A stretch of 64,000 nt of DNA from Chloranthus sessilifolius (GCA_021018995.1 CM037597.1:35652936-35716935); one strand, 5' to 3'; positions 1 through 11,567 are shown, numbered from the stretch's first letter. The notes: generated by a model from the sequence alone, not told the origin. Made by a program: numbers and translations.

Positions 1-308
1 GCATCCTGAGGACACTATTCTAAGCCCAAGATTTTAGGGATGTTGCAGTAAAGATGTGCCATCGCCGTTGCACCCCAGGCATAGGTGGGCACCCGGTCCA
101 AGTCCCTGAGGAGTGTTAGGAACAGACCCGTCACACAGCCTCGGATCGAAGATGAAAATAATACTGCACCAAGGAAGTGCATCAGGAATGCTAGGAGCAC
201 TCAATCTGCCACTACTCCTGGTTCCATCACAGGCTCTCGAAGCGCCATCGCCGCACAACGTGCTTGAAACACCGTCTTTTCTCCGAGTGACATCTCGAAG
301 GAACTAAC
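1..308 (-). pseudogene. Plant mobile domain (PMD) pseudogene, C-terminal part
   Basis: Read on the minus strand, 200-15 encodes a 61-residue stretch with the hallmark of the plant mobile domain (MAIN/MAIL1-like, often annotated as PP7 long-form homolog): a segment like LRDLDRVPTYAWGATAMAHL, matching the family pattern LRDLDRxxxYSWGSAxLAxLY. A hydrophobic stretch in front of it (LMHFLGAVLF) matches the family's 'LLYLLGGTLF' region. The frame is not continuous with the upstream part at 14167-14564: at least one frameshift lies around 200-300 and there are stops. The piece continues beyond the left window edge. It is one gene with 14167-15159, split by the Athila-like element. PMD genes occur both as host genes and as passengers of gypsy elements; the context here favours a TE-borne copy. 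The family call is confident, the functional state is broken. Confidence 0.8.
304..308. repeat. Target-site duplication CTAAC, left copy
   Basis: CTAAC lies directly before the first LTR base (TG at 309-310). The identical five bases follow the last base of the 3' LTR at 14162-14166. Five bases is the usual duplication length for Ty3/gypsy integration, and it fixes both ends of the Athila-like element. Confidence 0.93.
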
Positions 309-549
309 TGTTAAGACCTGAAAAGTACCACTTTTCACCCCTTAACTTAACCTTTGATTAGACCCTTAGCCATCTAATAAGTTCTTGTTAAGTGTTTTAT
401 GTAGGTAATAATCAGCAGTGAAATAAGGCCAGGAATCCTGCTAAGGAGCCTGTTTTAGCACCAGAAGTCCCTCAAAAGGATGGATCCTGAATCCAGACCT
501 AAAATGAGCCACACGCAGCTGACCCAAGCTTTAGAGGATTCAGGAGAAA

Positions 550-1200
550 TATGCCTCGCGCAGTCCAAATAAGCTTCCCAAGACTGTGCAACAACCTCTC
601 GTGCAGTTGAGTGACTGAAGAGCTTCAGAAGCACAAACTCGTGAAGCTCTCGTGAAGCTCAAGAGTAGAACACATCGCGCAGTCTCGTGCAGTTCAAAAC
701 AAACCTCTCTCAACCTCGCGCAGGTCGCTTCGAACTGCTAAGGAGAGAGAGCTTCAGAAGACTCTTCGCGCAACTGTCGCGCAGTGGTCGCGGGATGCAA
801 TTATCAGAAGAGAACTCCTCACGCAATTCTCGCGCTATTCAAGAAGAAAGCATATTCGCAAAGACAGAGCCATCCTCGCGAAGACCACAAAACCTTGCGC
901 AATTTAGAACTCATTAAAGCCTCACAAGGAAACTCACGAAGTCCATTGAAGAAAAGTGATTCGCGCAGTTCTCGCGCTATTCAAATCCATCCTCAGGAAG
1001 ATCAACCCAGCGAATGCACAACTACCTCGCGACTACTTGAACTCCAACCCCGCGACATCTAAGGCTTTGATGTCTACTCAACCTCGCGAAGCCCAATCCA
1101 GTGAGAGCGCAATTCTCTATCGTGCGACTGCCTGAAGAGCAAACTAAGGCAACCTCACGACGGTTGAAGCTTCAATGTCAAACCATCCTCGCGAAGAGCA
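550..1200 (+). repeat. LTR motif array TCGCGCAG / TCGCGAAG, 5' LTR
   Basis: Roughly twenty copies of a short CpG-rich motif (TCGCGCAGTTC, TCGCGAAG, with TCACG or TCGTG variants) occur at irregular spacing. Many variants differ by C-to-T or G-to-A at CpG, as expected from methylation decay. The array lies upstream of the LTR TATA box, so it sits in U3. The same motif is seen in the 3' LTR and in the post-pol region at 9126-9300. Confidence 0.75.
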
Positions 1201-1370
1201 AGAGCTACCATGTGACAAGTCTGGGAAATAATTGCTACCTAGCGAAGCTCTGAACTTCAACTTCCATCGCTTCAATAGAGGTCTTTCTGGGAATTTCCAG
1301 CGATTAGGGTACGCACTCCCACGCTTAAATCTCCGTGCACGTGCCCCGAGGCATCCAAGGATCACTATTA

Positions 1371-1440
1371 GCCACGTGGCATAGTTAAAATTAGGGTTTC
1401 CTAACCCTAATGCGCCGCCACACCACTGCTATAAAAACCC
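1371..1440 (+). promoter_or_regulatory. LTR promoter: G-box, inverted telo-boxes, TATA
   Basis: GCCACGTGGC (1371-1380) is a palindromic G-box. About ten bases later TTAGGGTTT and AACCCTAA form an inverted telo-box pair (1391-1410). TATAAAAA follows at 1430-1437. The three elements are in the order of a typical plant Pol II core promoter and are all conserved in the 3' LTR. Transcription should start about 30 bp downstream of the TATA box; the start site itself is inferred. Confidence 0.75.
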
Positions 1441-1789
1441 ATACTTAGCTTAGGTTTAGACATCTTGGAATATCTCGGAACAGAGCTGGGAACACATCTC
1501 ATCTCTTGGAGATTTGCTTTGAGATCATTTTTTCTTTTCTTTTGTAGCTGTAAGTAGTTTTTCTTTTTCTTTCCTTCTCTCCAGAGTCCAGCACTTGCTG
1601 GCTAGGTCTTTGCATGCATTTTGAACTAGTTTAATGGAAGTTTGTAATAGGATTTTTACATTATGAGATTTGTGTTTGATTGTGAGATGCTCTATGCAAG
1701 GCTGCTGCCTTGTGATCCACCATTGCTTTGGCTGTATTTCAAAGCAATGGAGGACTGATTCTAAGGGCCACTAAGATCCAAGTGACCAA

Positions 1790-2420
1790 TGTGTCTGGGC
1801 TATTATGGTCCTATACAGCCTTAGCCCCACCACAGGACCCACTAGATCTGAAATCCCCATGGGAGCTTGAGCTGGTAGCTTTGTGACCATGGTGGTGGCA
1901 GCGATATTCTTGTTTTGTCTTGGGCTCCATGAGGAGAATAACCTATGGGATAGTCAGTGGACAGGTTATAGCCTTAGGGTGATTCTAATCCACCGATCCA
2001 AGATGGATCCTTCTTCTCTGCATCTGAGCTTGTATTAGCCTGGTGGGAGATTGTACAGAGGCAGACTCCCCTATATTTGTATAGATCCACTATCAGATGT
2101 TAGATCTGATCTAGTTATAGAGATTGTAGGCTTCTGACTGGACTATTGTAGCCTCACTCAAGCAATGGACAGCTAGATCGAAGGTTATACTCAATCTCTT
2201 GTTGGTTCTGTGTCTGGGCTATCATGGTCCTATACAGCCTTAGCCCCACACATAGAGCTTTAGAGGTTGAGGTTCCCTATGGATTCTTGAGCTGGTAGCC
2301 TAGATGAAATAGTGCCTACAATGATTAACTTGTTTTGACCCATCTCTGGATTGTGGTTCCCCTATGGGATAGTCTGTGACCACTTGAGTGGACAGGTTAT
2401 AACCTTAAGGGATTGAATCA
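1790..2420 (+). repeat. Diverged direct duplication inside the 5' LTR
   Basis: Two segments starting at about 1790 and 2211 both open with GTGTCTGGGCTATNATGG, share CCTATACAGCCTTAGCCCC, then GAGCTGGTAGC, and both end near GGACAGGTTATA. The units are about 420 bp and strongly diverged between the shared blocks. The same arrangement is in the 3' LTR (from about 13038 and 13470), so it arose before the insertion. Confidence 0.65.
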
Positions 2421-2894
2421 TGGCAGAGAGATGTGTTGGATTCTTTCTCCTCAGTGGTGATAATGTAGCCATTGGACAGGATTTCTATAACATCATATAT
2501 GAATCTGAGTTACAAAACTCCTCTGATCTAGGTTCAATAACATACTTCTCACCCTTTTATATTTATTTTCCACACTCCATCCGTCCTCTCAACCCTTTCT
2601 GTAATTTAGACATTAGGCTACCTTAGGATCTGTAAACTAAGTGACCTTAAACTCCCTTCCGTTAAGGACTGCCTGATCTGTAGTCAGATCTGGAGGGATT
2701 ACTAGAGATGGCTCCCTTGGAGCTGTAGATCATCTGTGGGATAAACTCTTATCAAAACTTGCCACAATGGCCCTGTATCTTGCAGGTCTAGGACTTCTCA
2801 GTTGTGCTGATTTCATCCCCTGTTTTATTTTAATTTTAAATTTCTTTTACCACAAACAAATAAAGAAAGCACAGCTGGGTTAGCAACAACTTTT

Positions 2895-2912
2895 TGGCAC
2901 CGTTGTCGGGGA
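2895..2912 (+). other. Primer binding site, tRNA-Asp type
   Basis: TGGCACCGTTGTCGGGGA lies six bases after the 5' LTR. It matches the complement of the 3' end of plant tRNA-Asp with two G/C-to-A/T changes. tRNA-Asp primers are characteristic of Athila elements. Confidence 0.85.
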
Positions 2913-3190
2913 TAGTTGATCTTTTTGTAGACCCTAAGTTTTTGTAATTTTATTATTCTTTGGTAGTTAAGAATAATTGATACTGCTAATATATTGGTGA
3001 ACTTTTTTTTTTTTTGTAGATCTAGACAGTAGCAGTGAAGGACAGTTTGACTGCAATTGGATCTTAGCTACCTCTGTTTGCAAACTCTCTAACTTTTAAA
3101 ACTCTGTCTATCTTTCTGGAAAATTCTCTAGAAGTATCTATGATAGTTGTAAATGTATTCTTTGAATAGCTGTAAATTAGTTAGACAAAT

Positions 3191-5235
3191 TTGTTAATTG
3201 TACTATTATTCATTTGCAATGTGCCTGCAAGAAGTTCTCCCTGCTGTTGGTGTGCTTGCATGCTAGGGAGGAGATCTCTCAGCCCTACTTTAGAGCCTCT
3301 TAACCCTGAGTTAGAAAGGAAAAGGAAACTTAGAAGAGACAGGCACACCCCAGGAGAGCCCCCAAGTGAATCTGTGACAACAAATATGGGTGAAGAACAA
3401 TCCAGAACTCTCAAGGAGTTGAATGCTCCGGATGACTATAACTCCCCTTTTAGCATTCAATTCCCTGATGTTCAGGGGAATTATGAAATAAAGACTTCAA
3501 TCATCCAGATGCTACCCTCTTTCCATGGGCTTAGCAAGGAGGATCCTTACAAGCACATTGATCAGTTCTTGGTCCTGTGCACCACTTTTAATATCACTGG
3601 TTTGGGACCTGAGGCTACTAGGCTCAGACTCTTTCCCTTCTCTCTGAAGGATAGGGCCAGTACCTGGTTGACCACTCTTCTCAAAAATAGCATTGCTTCA
3701 TGGAAAGACCTGCAGACCAAGTTCCTGACCAAGTTCTTCCCTGAGACCAAAACTAGCCAGTTGAGGAAGGCAATTCTTGCTTTTGCCCAAGCCCCAACTG
3801 AGGATTTTAATCAAGCCTAGGATAGGTTTAAGGAAATGCTCAAACAATGCCCCCACCACAAGATCCCAGACTGGCAGCTTGTTCAAAGCTTTTACAATGG
3901 GATTGATAAAAAAAGTAGAGATAAGGTTGATGCCTCTTGTGGTGGCACTTACATGCACAAAACTGCTGATGAGGCATGGGAATTGTTTGAGGTGATTAGT
4001 GAAAATGCTTTTCAAAAACTATCCTTGGAAAGAACTAGTCAGGAGTCTGAGTCAAAAATGGGGCCTGCTGCATTGACAAGAGGAAAAGTGTGTGAGGTTT
4101 CTGGGAACAATGACCTGCAGCTGCAGATGGAAAACCTCTCTATGAAGTTTGACAAATTACTGACTGTAATGCAACCCAGAAGGGCTGCTCATGTGGCGGA
4201 GGCATGTCTGATATGCCAGTCCCCACAGCACACAGTGGAGGAATGTCCATCTGCAAGGCAATATCCTGAATTGGTATTGGAGCATGCTGCTGCTGCGCAA
4301 TCTTTTAGCCAACAACAATCTGGTGGCTACAACAGACAGCCATATGGTTACCAGCACCAAAATGCTGGTTACCAATGGAGAGACCACCCAAATCTGAGGT
4401 GGAGGCAAGAAAATTATATGCAGCCCCAGCAGATGTTGGCTTTACCTCGAAGGCCACTGCAGCAGGCCAATCAAGGGTATGCCCCTAGGTCTAACTTCCA
4501 GCACCATCAGCAGCCCCATCAGCAACAAAATCAGTTGGTCTTACCCCACTCTCAGCTAAGAAATGCTTCCTTTGAGGACCAGGTCTTGACTTCATTGAAA
4601 AACCTAGGATCCTTGGCTCAGACTGTGGACTCTCATGGTCAGAGCCTCCAGAAAATGGAAGAACAGATAAGCCAAATTTCAAATGCCCTGGCTAGGAGAG
4701 ATGAAGGGAGGTTGCCCTACCAGCCAGTTGCTAACCCCAAGGGTCAGTTTTTAATTGAAGAAGCTTCCTCAAGTTTTTAGGGAACCAATGTTGTTACTAC
4801 CCTAAGGTCTGGCAGGCTGATAGACAACCAGGTGGGTAACAGACCAGCAGAGGTCATTTCCACAGATGATGCACATGATCGTGATGGAGATATTGTTGGA
4901 ACACAAAGCCAAGAATTGCCTGCCACCCTACAGCAGGAGAAAGTTAAAGAGGCTGTAGTTGAGCCTTAGCAGGAGGAAAAACATGAAAAAAGAAAAAAAC
5001 AGAAGTGTAGTCATGGGCTAGAAGTTGAGGAACCAGCAGTACCTCAGCTGCCATTTCCTCAATCCTTGGAGGTCCTGTCCCTTTTGATAAAGGGAATGCC
5101 CAGATGGAGGACATGATGGAGACCTTCAGGCAGGTGAAAATCAATTTGCCCCTGCTTGAGGCAATTAAATAGGTCCCAGCCTATGCAAAGTTCCTGAAAG
5201 ACCTCTGCACCCAAAAGAGAAAAGCTAGAGGCCAT
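3191..5235 (+). pseudogene. gag: Athila-like gag (nucleocapsid/capsid), broken
   Basis: Encodes the capsid region of a Ty3/gypsy Gag. The retrotransposon gag core is visible at about 3450-4000 (PSFHGLSKEDPYKHIDQF, then SLKDRASTWL, then FPETKTSQLRKAI). A single CCHC-type zinc knuckle with CX2CX4HX4C spacing (CLICQSPQHTVEEC) is near 4208. A Gln/His-rich region follows (about 4300-4550). In-frame stops: TAG at about 3818 where the family has Trp, TAG at 4778, a Gln-to-TAG change near 4966 and another near 5170 (IK*VPAYAKFLKDLC, where the family has Gln). The start codon is uncertain; no good match to a family N-terminus exists before about 3260. The last ~60 codons join protease without a clear gag stop, as in Athila single-ORF elements. 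Confidence 0.85.
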
Positions 5236-8200
5236 GTGTCCAAAAAGGTCTTTGCAACTGATACAATGAATTCTATATTTAATATATCAATGCCTGAGAA
5301 GTTGCAAGATCCAAGGATACCCACTATTCCCTGCGTAATTGGAGACCATACAATTGGAAAAGCCCTTTTAGACCTTGGAGCTAGTGTTAACCTGTTGCCA
5401 TACAGTGTATATCTGCAGCTAGGTTTGGGGGAGCTGAAAGCTACCCCCATTGTGCTAATGATGGCTGATAGGTCTGAGAGGAGACCTCTGGGAATGGTTG
5501 AGGATGTCTTAGTGGGGGTGGATAAGTTTTTCTACCCTGCTGACTTCTTAGTTTTGGACATGGGGTGCAGCAATAGCCCAAATCCCATACCTGTTATATT
5601 GGGCAGGCCTTTCTTGGCCACTGCCAATGCATGCATTCAATGCAGGTCTGGAGTAATGGAGGTAACTTTCGGACATATGAAAGTTGAGCTGAATGTGTAC
5701 AATAGTGCAAAGTACCCTCAGATGGACAATGAGGAGAGCTTTGCAGTGGATGTACTAGAGGAAATTGTAGAAGAGGAGTTGCCCACTCTACTAGAGTGGG
5801 GCAACATTGTCAGGAATTTAGTTAAAATTTGGGACATGGTGGAGGAAGAGAGCCCAGATGTGATACCGAAAGATATGACCACATTGAAGTCTTCTGTGGG
5901 CTCAGTGCAGCATTCCAGTTGGAAACATACATTGCTGCCTCTTCCTCCAACCTCCAATGCACCAATTTTGTCATCCACCCAACAAGCCCCTGATCTGGAA
6001 CTCAAGAAGCTTCCAGAAACATTAAAATATGCCTTCCTTGAGAAAGGAGATAAGCTTCCTGTAATCATCTCTTCCTCTCTTACCAATGAGCAGGAAGAGG
6101 AATTACTAACAGTTTTGAGGAAGCACAAGAAGGCAATTGGTTGGACCATTGCCGATCTGGGAGGAATAGATGCATCAATCTGCATGCACAGGTTTCATCT
6201 TGAGGAGGGAGCACTACCCTCCAGGGAAATGCAGAGGAAGTTAAATCCTCACATGCAGGAAGTCGTCCTCAAGGAGATCATTAAATTGCTAGATGCAGGG
6301 GTGATTTACCCCATCTCTGATTCTCACTCAGTGGCACCTATCCAAGTGGTGCCCAAGAAATCTGGCATAACAGTGATTAAGACTGAAACTGGAGAGTTGA
6401 GACCAGCCAGGGAGACCACTGGTTGGAGAGTGTGCATTGATTATAGGAAGCTCAACTCTAAGACCAGAAAGGACCATTTCCCTCTCCCCTTCATTGATCA
6501 AATTTTGGACAAATTGGCTGGAAAAGCTTTTTACTGTTTTCTTGATGGGTACTCAGGGTACAACCAAATCCCTGTGCATCCTCAAGACCAAGAGAAAACC
6601 ACCTTTACCTGTCCTTTTGGCACCTTTGCTTACAGAAGGATGCCTTTTGGGCTTTGTAATGCACCAGCCACTTTTCATAGGTGTATGTATGCCATATTCT
6701 CTGATATGATTGACAATTTTTAGAGATTTTTATGGATGATTTTTCTGTCTATGGGGACAGTTTCAGCTAGTGTCTACAACACCTCAGCCTAGTTTTGCAA
6801 AGATGTGAGGAGACCAATCTGGTCTTAAGCTGGGAAAAGAGCCACTTCATGGTAACATAAGGCATTGTGTTGGGCCATGTAGTCTCTAAAGAAGGGCTTG
6901 AGGTAGACAAGGCCAAAGTTGACCTCATTGCCAATTTGCCCCCTCCAAAAACAGTCAAACAAATCAGATCTTTCCTTGGACATGCAGGATTTTACGGGAG
7001 GTTCATTAAGGACTTCAGCAAAATTGCTAAGCCATTGTGCCACCTGCTCTGCCTAGATGTGCCCTTTGACTTTTCTGCTGAATGTCTTAAGGCTTTTGAA
7101 ACATTGAAAATATGCCTCACCTCTGCCCCTGTACTCCAAACACCAGACTATACCCTACCTTTTGAGCTGATGTGTGATGCATCAGACTTGGCAATAGGTG
7201 CTGTTTTGGGCCAAAGAAAGGATAAGATGCCTGTGGTCATTACTTATGTCAGCAAATCACTTGCTGAAGCTCAACTGAACTATACCACAACTGAGAAAGA
7301 GCTTCTGGCAGTGGTTTATGCTGTTGACAAATTTAGAGCCTATCTACTAGGATCTAAAACTATAATCTTCACTAACCATTCAGCATTGAAGTACTTATTG
7401 TCCAAGAAAGATGCTAAGCCTAGGCTGATTAGATGGATACTCCTGCTGCAGGAGTTTGACATCGAAATCAAGGAAAAAAAGGGTGTGGAGAATATGGTGG
7501 CTGACCACTTGTCCAGAATTGTCTTGGAGAAATGCCTTGATGGTCCTACAAATGATGCCTTCCCGGATGAGCAGTTATTTGTCATCCAATCCTTGGTCCC
7601 TTGGTTTGCACACATTGTCAATTATCTAGTTATAGGAAAGATTCCTGCTCACTGGACCAAAATGGACAAAGACCTGTTTTTCTCAAAGGTCAAATATTCT
7701 TTCTGGGAAGAACCTTGCCTATACAAGTACTGTGCAGACCAAATCATCCGAAGATGTGTTCCCGAAAGTGATGTCCTCAGTATTCTGGCCATGTGCCACG
7801 AAAATGCCTGTGGAGGCCACTTTAGTGGGACAAAAATAGCTGACAAGGTCCTGCAGTGTGGGTTTTACTGGCCTTCTTTATTCAAAGATGCATATACACA
7901 CTGCAAGGCATGTGAGAGATGTAAAAAATTAGGAGGGCTGTCCAAAAGAAATTCAATGCCTTTGCAGCCCATCCTTATTGAATTGTTTGATGTATGGGGT
8001 ATAGACTTCATGCGCCCCTCTCCTCCTTCTAATGGTTATCAGTTCATCGTAGTGGCAATGGACTATGTTTCCAAATGGGTAGAAGCCATTGCCACGAGAA
8101 CCAATGACAACCAGGTGGTCCTCAAATTTGTAAGGCAGCACATTTTCTCCAGATTTGGAACCCCTAGAGCTATTATCAGTGATGGGGGTAGCCATTTCTA

Positions 8201-8889
8201 CAACAGAAATTTCGAGAGCTTGCTCAAGAAATATTCTGTGACCCAGAGGATTGCTACTCCCTACCACCCACAGACAAGTGGGCAAGTTGAAATTTCTAAT
8301 AGGGAGATCAAGCACATCCTTGAGAAAACAGTAAGGACTGACAGGAGAGATTGGGCCGATAAACTGAATGATGTAATGGGCTTATAGGATCGCCTATAAG
8401 ACTCCCATTGAATGTCCCCATTCTGCATCGGTTTATGGCAAGGCTTTCCATCTCCCAGTAGAGTTAGAACACAAGGCCTATTGGGCCATTAAGAATTTAA
8501 ATATGAACCTAACTTCTGCTGGTCATCACAGGTCATTGCAGCTGACTGAATTGGATGAGCTGAGGATGGATGCTTACACCAATGCCAGGATCTACAAGGA
8601 ACGGTCCAAAGCTTTCTTTGACAAGGGCTTGCTGAGAGAAAGCCTCATACCTGGTGGTAAGGTTTGGTTATTCAACTCCAAACTAAAATTCTTTCCTGGC
8701 AAATTAAAATCCATATGGGACGGTCCCTATGTTGTATTAAATGTTTCCCCATCTGGTGCTGTGGAAGTCAAGGATCCCAAATCTGGGAGGACCTTCAAAG
8801 TGAATGGTCAGAGGCTTAAGCCTTGTATCGAAAAACCTGCTGACCCTATGAACACTATTCATTTTCATGGGACCCCTACATCTACCTGA
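5236..8889 (+). pseudogene. pol: Athila-like pol: protease, RT, RNase H, integrase, broken
   Basis: Protease: LDLGASVNLLP near 5370. RT: from about 6200, with [24 protein letters not shown] and MPFGLCNAPATF; the active-site box FMDD follows in another frame at about 6730 because of a one-base frameshift near 6720. RNase H: DASD and TTEKELLAV are present, but the third catalytic motif reads TNH instead of TDH (about 7373). Integrase: HHCC zinc site ([11 protein letters not shown] ... CKACERCKK, 7790-7925) and the DDE core WGIDF, SDGGSHF and GQVEISNRE (about 7998-8310). One extra base at about 8372 shifts the frame just before the conserved WAYR motif; the C-terminal part (AFHLPVELEHKAYW, GKVWLFNSKL) continues to 8889. 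A further stop lies at about 6770. No chromodomain follows. Confidence 0.9.
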
Positions 8890-9125
8890 CCCACAGTTAT
8901 GTCCATGTTGTACTATACTACTTTTGTTTCTTCAATAATTTTTAGGAAATTGTAGTGTTTTTGTGGAGTCTGAATATGTTCAGCTTAATAGAGTTTATGT
9001 GGGATTGGTATGATTTCTTCTTCTTCTTCTGTGAATTGCTGATTTTTGAATTGAATGCACATTATTTGAACATTTTAGATGAGTATGCTGCACTACCTGT
9101 ATTGCCCTTGTTTGGTATTAAACCC
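8890..9125 (+). other. Pol-to-ORF spacer of the Athila-like element
   Basis: An AT-rich spacer with a short CTT repeat near 9018. I see no domain in its 60-codon open frame. Confidence 0.5.
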
Positions 9126-9430
9126 TCGCGCATTCCAAATTGAGATTTGGGAAGCTCTCGCGTACTTCACATAGAACATTTATTTCGCTGTCGCGAGCTT
9201 CAACAAATGCTGCAGAGTCTCTCACGCACTTCAAGCTCCAACATCCATCATCGTGAGATTCAGTTATCTCGTGATCCCCTTTGCCTAGCTGCGCGAGTCA
9301 AATGCGTTTGTCATTTCCCACGCTGATTGCTGGGACTTATCGTTTCCCAACTCACTCTCAATTAATTGCGGCGACTTGGATGTTATTCCACCGTTTCATC
9401 TTCCACCATCCTCGTCTTTAAATACACAGG
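9126..9430 (+). promoter_or_regulatory. Internal motif array plus TATA upstream of the post-pol ORF (Athila-like)
   Basis: The LTR-type motif recurs here as TCGCGCATTCC, TCGCGTACTTC, TCGCGAGCTTC, TCACGCACTTC and weaker variants (9126-9300). A TATA-like TTTAAATAC lies at 9417-9425, followed by a pyrimidine-rich leader of about 70 bases to the ATG at 9497. This is the layout of a Pol II promoter dedicated to the downstream ORF. Sequence elements are seen; promoter function is inferred. Confidence 0.55.
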
Positions 9431-9496
9431 GAGCCCCTTTCATATCCATCTCATTCTTTCTCCTCTCACCCTAGCGGTCCTTCCCTAGTCCTAACA

Positions 9497-9781
9497 ATGG
9501 CAGATGACAAGCCTAATGCGCTGCCTAACAAGTTTTACCTGATGTGGTTGGAACCGCCCCCACCTAAAGAGCCGGACCCCCTACAACCCCTCTGGGATGA
9601 ATACGAGGAGGTTCAGTAGATCATGGCTAAGGAGGAGGAGGAAAAGCTCCAGCCTCAGAAGAAAAAACAAAAGATAGAACCATCCCCTGCCCCCTCCACT
9701 CAACCCCTTCCACCACCTTCTCACCCCCCCATCCTTGATCCCTCTCTCCTCCCTTCTTTCTTTTTAAAATTTTCTTTTTAG
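9497..9781 (+). pseudogene. Small post-pol ORF, acidic/proline-rich, unknown function
   Basis: An ATG in good context (AACAATGG) starts MADDKPNALPNKFYLMWLEP, followed by an acidic, proline-rich stretch. One in-frame TAG at 9617-9619 breaks it after 40 codons; the frame then runs to a TAG at 9779-9781 (94 codons in all) through a Lys-rich segment (EEEEKLQPQKKKQK) that could be a nuclear localisation signal and a Pro/Ser-rich tail. I recognise no family. Its place between pol and the 3' LTR is where Athila elements carry env-like or other accessory ORFs, and it has its own promoter-like leader. It may be a shortened accessory ORF. Confidence 0.45.
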
Positions 9782-11554
9782 TCTTAATAAAATTTGCTTG
9801 TTCTGATTATTCTGTCCAGTTCTCTATTTTTGGTTGTTTTCTTTCTTGCTGTTACCTTTTATTATGCCCTTAACAAATCTGCTGCACAGACACCTTTGAA
9901 TCAGTGAGGACACTGCTCCTCATAGGTTTAGGGGTGTGGCAGGCAGACCCTGCCAATGGAATAGTTAACCTAAGTGCAGCAGAGTCATGTGAGTAATATG
10001 GAAATGGATCTATGATCACTTAAGAATCATGAAAAATAAGAAATTTAAAATTTCTGCAAACTTTAGACATTATAAACTTTTAAAAGTTTATAATGTCTAA
10101 AGTGAATCATTAGAGAGAGAAAAAGGTGAGGACATACTTAAAAGTTCAAAGGAAAACCATAACCAGTGAGAATTGGGCCTATAAAAATTTTTTCCATCCT
10201 TTGAGGAGTAACCAAGGCAATTTCTTCTAGTTCTAAGGACTGGCTGAGTCACCGTGCGCACTAGAAGTTAAGCAACTCCAAGTTGAAACAACTGACAGCA
10301 CTCATGAGACTTAGGAAAGGATCAAGGCCTTCTCTTGGACAGTTTGAGCCTAAAAAGACCAACCCTAAAGAAACTGCCCTTGTCCATACCCCCTTTGAGC
10401 TTTAAATCCTAAATTTCTTCAAAATACACCTGAGTACTTGTACCTGAACCTATGAATCTGATTCAGTCTACCTTCACTCTGAGAATTTAGAAGGTAAAGG
10501 AGAATGAGTTGAAGATGGACTAGCTATGGTCAACATTAGGTGAATGGAGAAGAAGTATCTCAAAATTTTGGCAGTATGGTAACTGAGAACATGGTGGCAT
10601 TTCAGAAAAGCAAAAACAAAAATAAAAAGAAGAAAATTCCATAAAAAAGAAACAAAAATAATAATGAAAGAGGAGTAAGAGGGGAGTCTAGAGGAACTTT
10701 CTTTTAGAAAATTGAAATCAAGAAGAAAAACTTATCACTTTAAATATGAAAATCTCAAAGAAAAAGAAAGGAGCTAAAATCAAGAAGGTGAAGTCATGAA
10801 TCACCTCTTTCACCCACTGATTTCTCAAATTTTGAACCCCTTTTCAACCTTCCATTCTTTTTAACCCCACTTCATAAGCCACATTCCAGCCCGATTAAAA
10901 GTTCTTGTGATCCAAAGTTGAGTGAGCTGTCATGTGGAGATAAAGAGTTAACCAATCTATGGTGAAGATCTGTCAATGATGTCAGCACTTAAGAACTCTT
11001 CCTATGCTCATGCTTACAGACCCATTTGGGGGATGTAACTGCTCTAGAGCCTGAGAGAAAATGAACCCCTCAATAAGACCCTTAAGAGAGTATGCCCTGG
11101 AAATTTTTTGGGTCTGATCTTGAATGCATTATGTATGACCTATAACCTAATTTTTAATCTGATGATGAGCTCAGTGCTGGCACACATTTGTGCAGTTTTC
11201 TATGGTTGTAAACTGATTGGAAATGTTGTGCATTCATGAGAAGTTTATGCAGTTTAAATTACTGTGCAACCAATGGATTAAATTTATTTTATGTTTACTG
11301 ATTCAAGACAAAACTAAGTCTGCTCCTTGACTGCTCACTTGATGATAGTGCACTTTTGTTAACTGTTTCATTGAGAAGTCTGCTCCTTGATTGCTCACTT
11401 GATGAGCTCAGGAGACTTCACTCCTCCACTAGGAATCACCTAGGGGTTTAAAAGGCTTGGTACATATGCTAAATGTATCCGTGCTCCCTACGAAAGTGGC
11501 ATTTAATTTTTATAGTAGATTTAATGTAGCTTTGCTAAGGGACTAGCAAAGATT
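9782..11554 (+). other. Long 3' untranslated region of the Athila-like element
   Basis: No coding signal. It contains a 44-bp perfect palindrome (10060-10103), A-rich stretches near 10615-10790, and a 28-bp imperfect direct repeat (GTCTGCTCCTTGAYTGCTCA...) at 11317-11344 and 11377-11404. Confidence 0.6.
10060..10103. repeat. 44-bp perfect palindrome
   Basis: The 22 bases from 10060 (ACTTTAGACATTATAAAC...) are followed directly by their exact reverse complement, ending at 10103, with no spacer. It could form a cruciform or an RNA hairpin. It is either a structural element of the 3' UTR or the remains of a small inverted insertion. Confidence 0.9.
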
Positions 11555-11567
11555 AGGTTTGGGGGTG
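11555..11567 (+). other. Polypurine tract of the Athila-like element
   Basis: AGGTTTGGGGGTG lies directly before the 3' LTR start, as expected for the plus-strand primer site of plant gypsy elements. Confidence 0.75.

Larger units (their letters stand above)
309..2888 (+). repeat. Athila-like 5' LTR
   Basis: It begins TGTTAAGACCTG and ends GGTTAGCAACA; the same ends are found at 11568 and 14161. From left to right it holds a CpG-rich motif array (about 550-1200), a G-box / telo-box / TATA promoter block (1371-1437), pyrimidine-rich leader sequence and a diverged internal duplication (from 1790). No convincing protein-coding gene is seen within it; the short open frames are not supported. Confidence 0.93.

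Noticed and set aside
1391-1410. Interstitial telomere or telomeric insertion
   Set aside because: Only two inverted telo-box units in a promoter context, not a telomere repeat array.
2420-2626. Short open frame in the Athila LTR, also present at 13682
   Set aside because: Conserved only because both LTRs are copies; no start context, domain or codon pattern of a gene.
5718-6185. 155-codon minus-strand frame opposite pol
   Set aside because: Shadow of the Athila pol frame; Ser-rich and without any domain.
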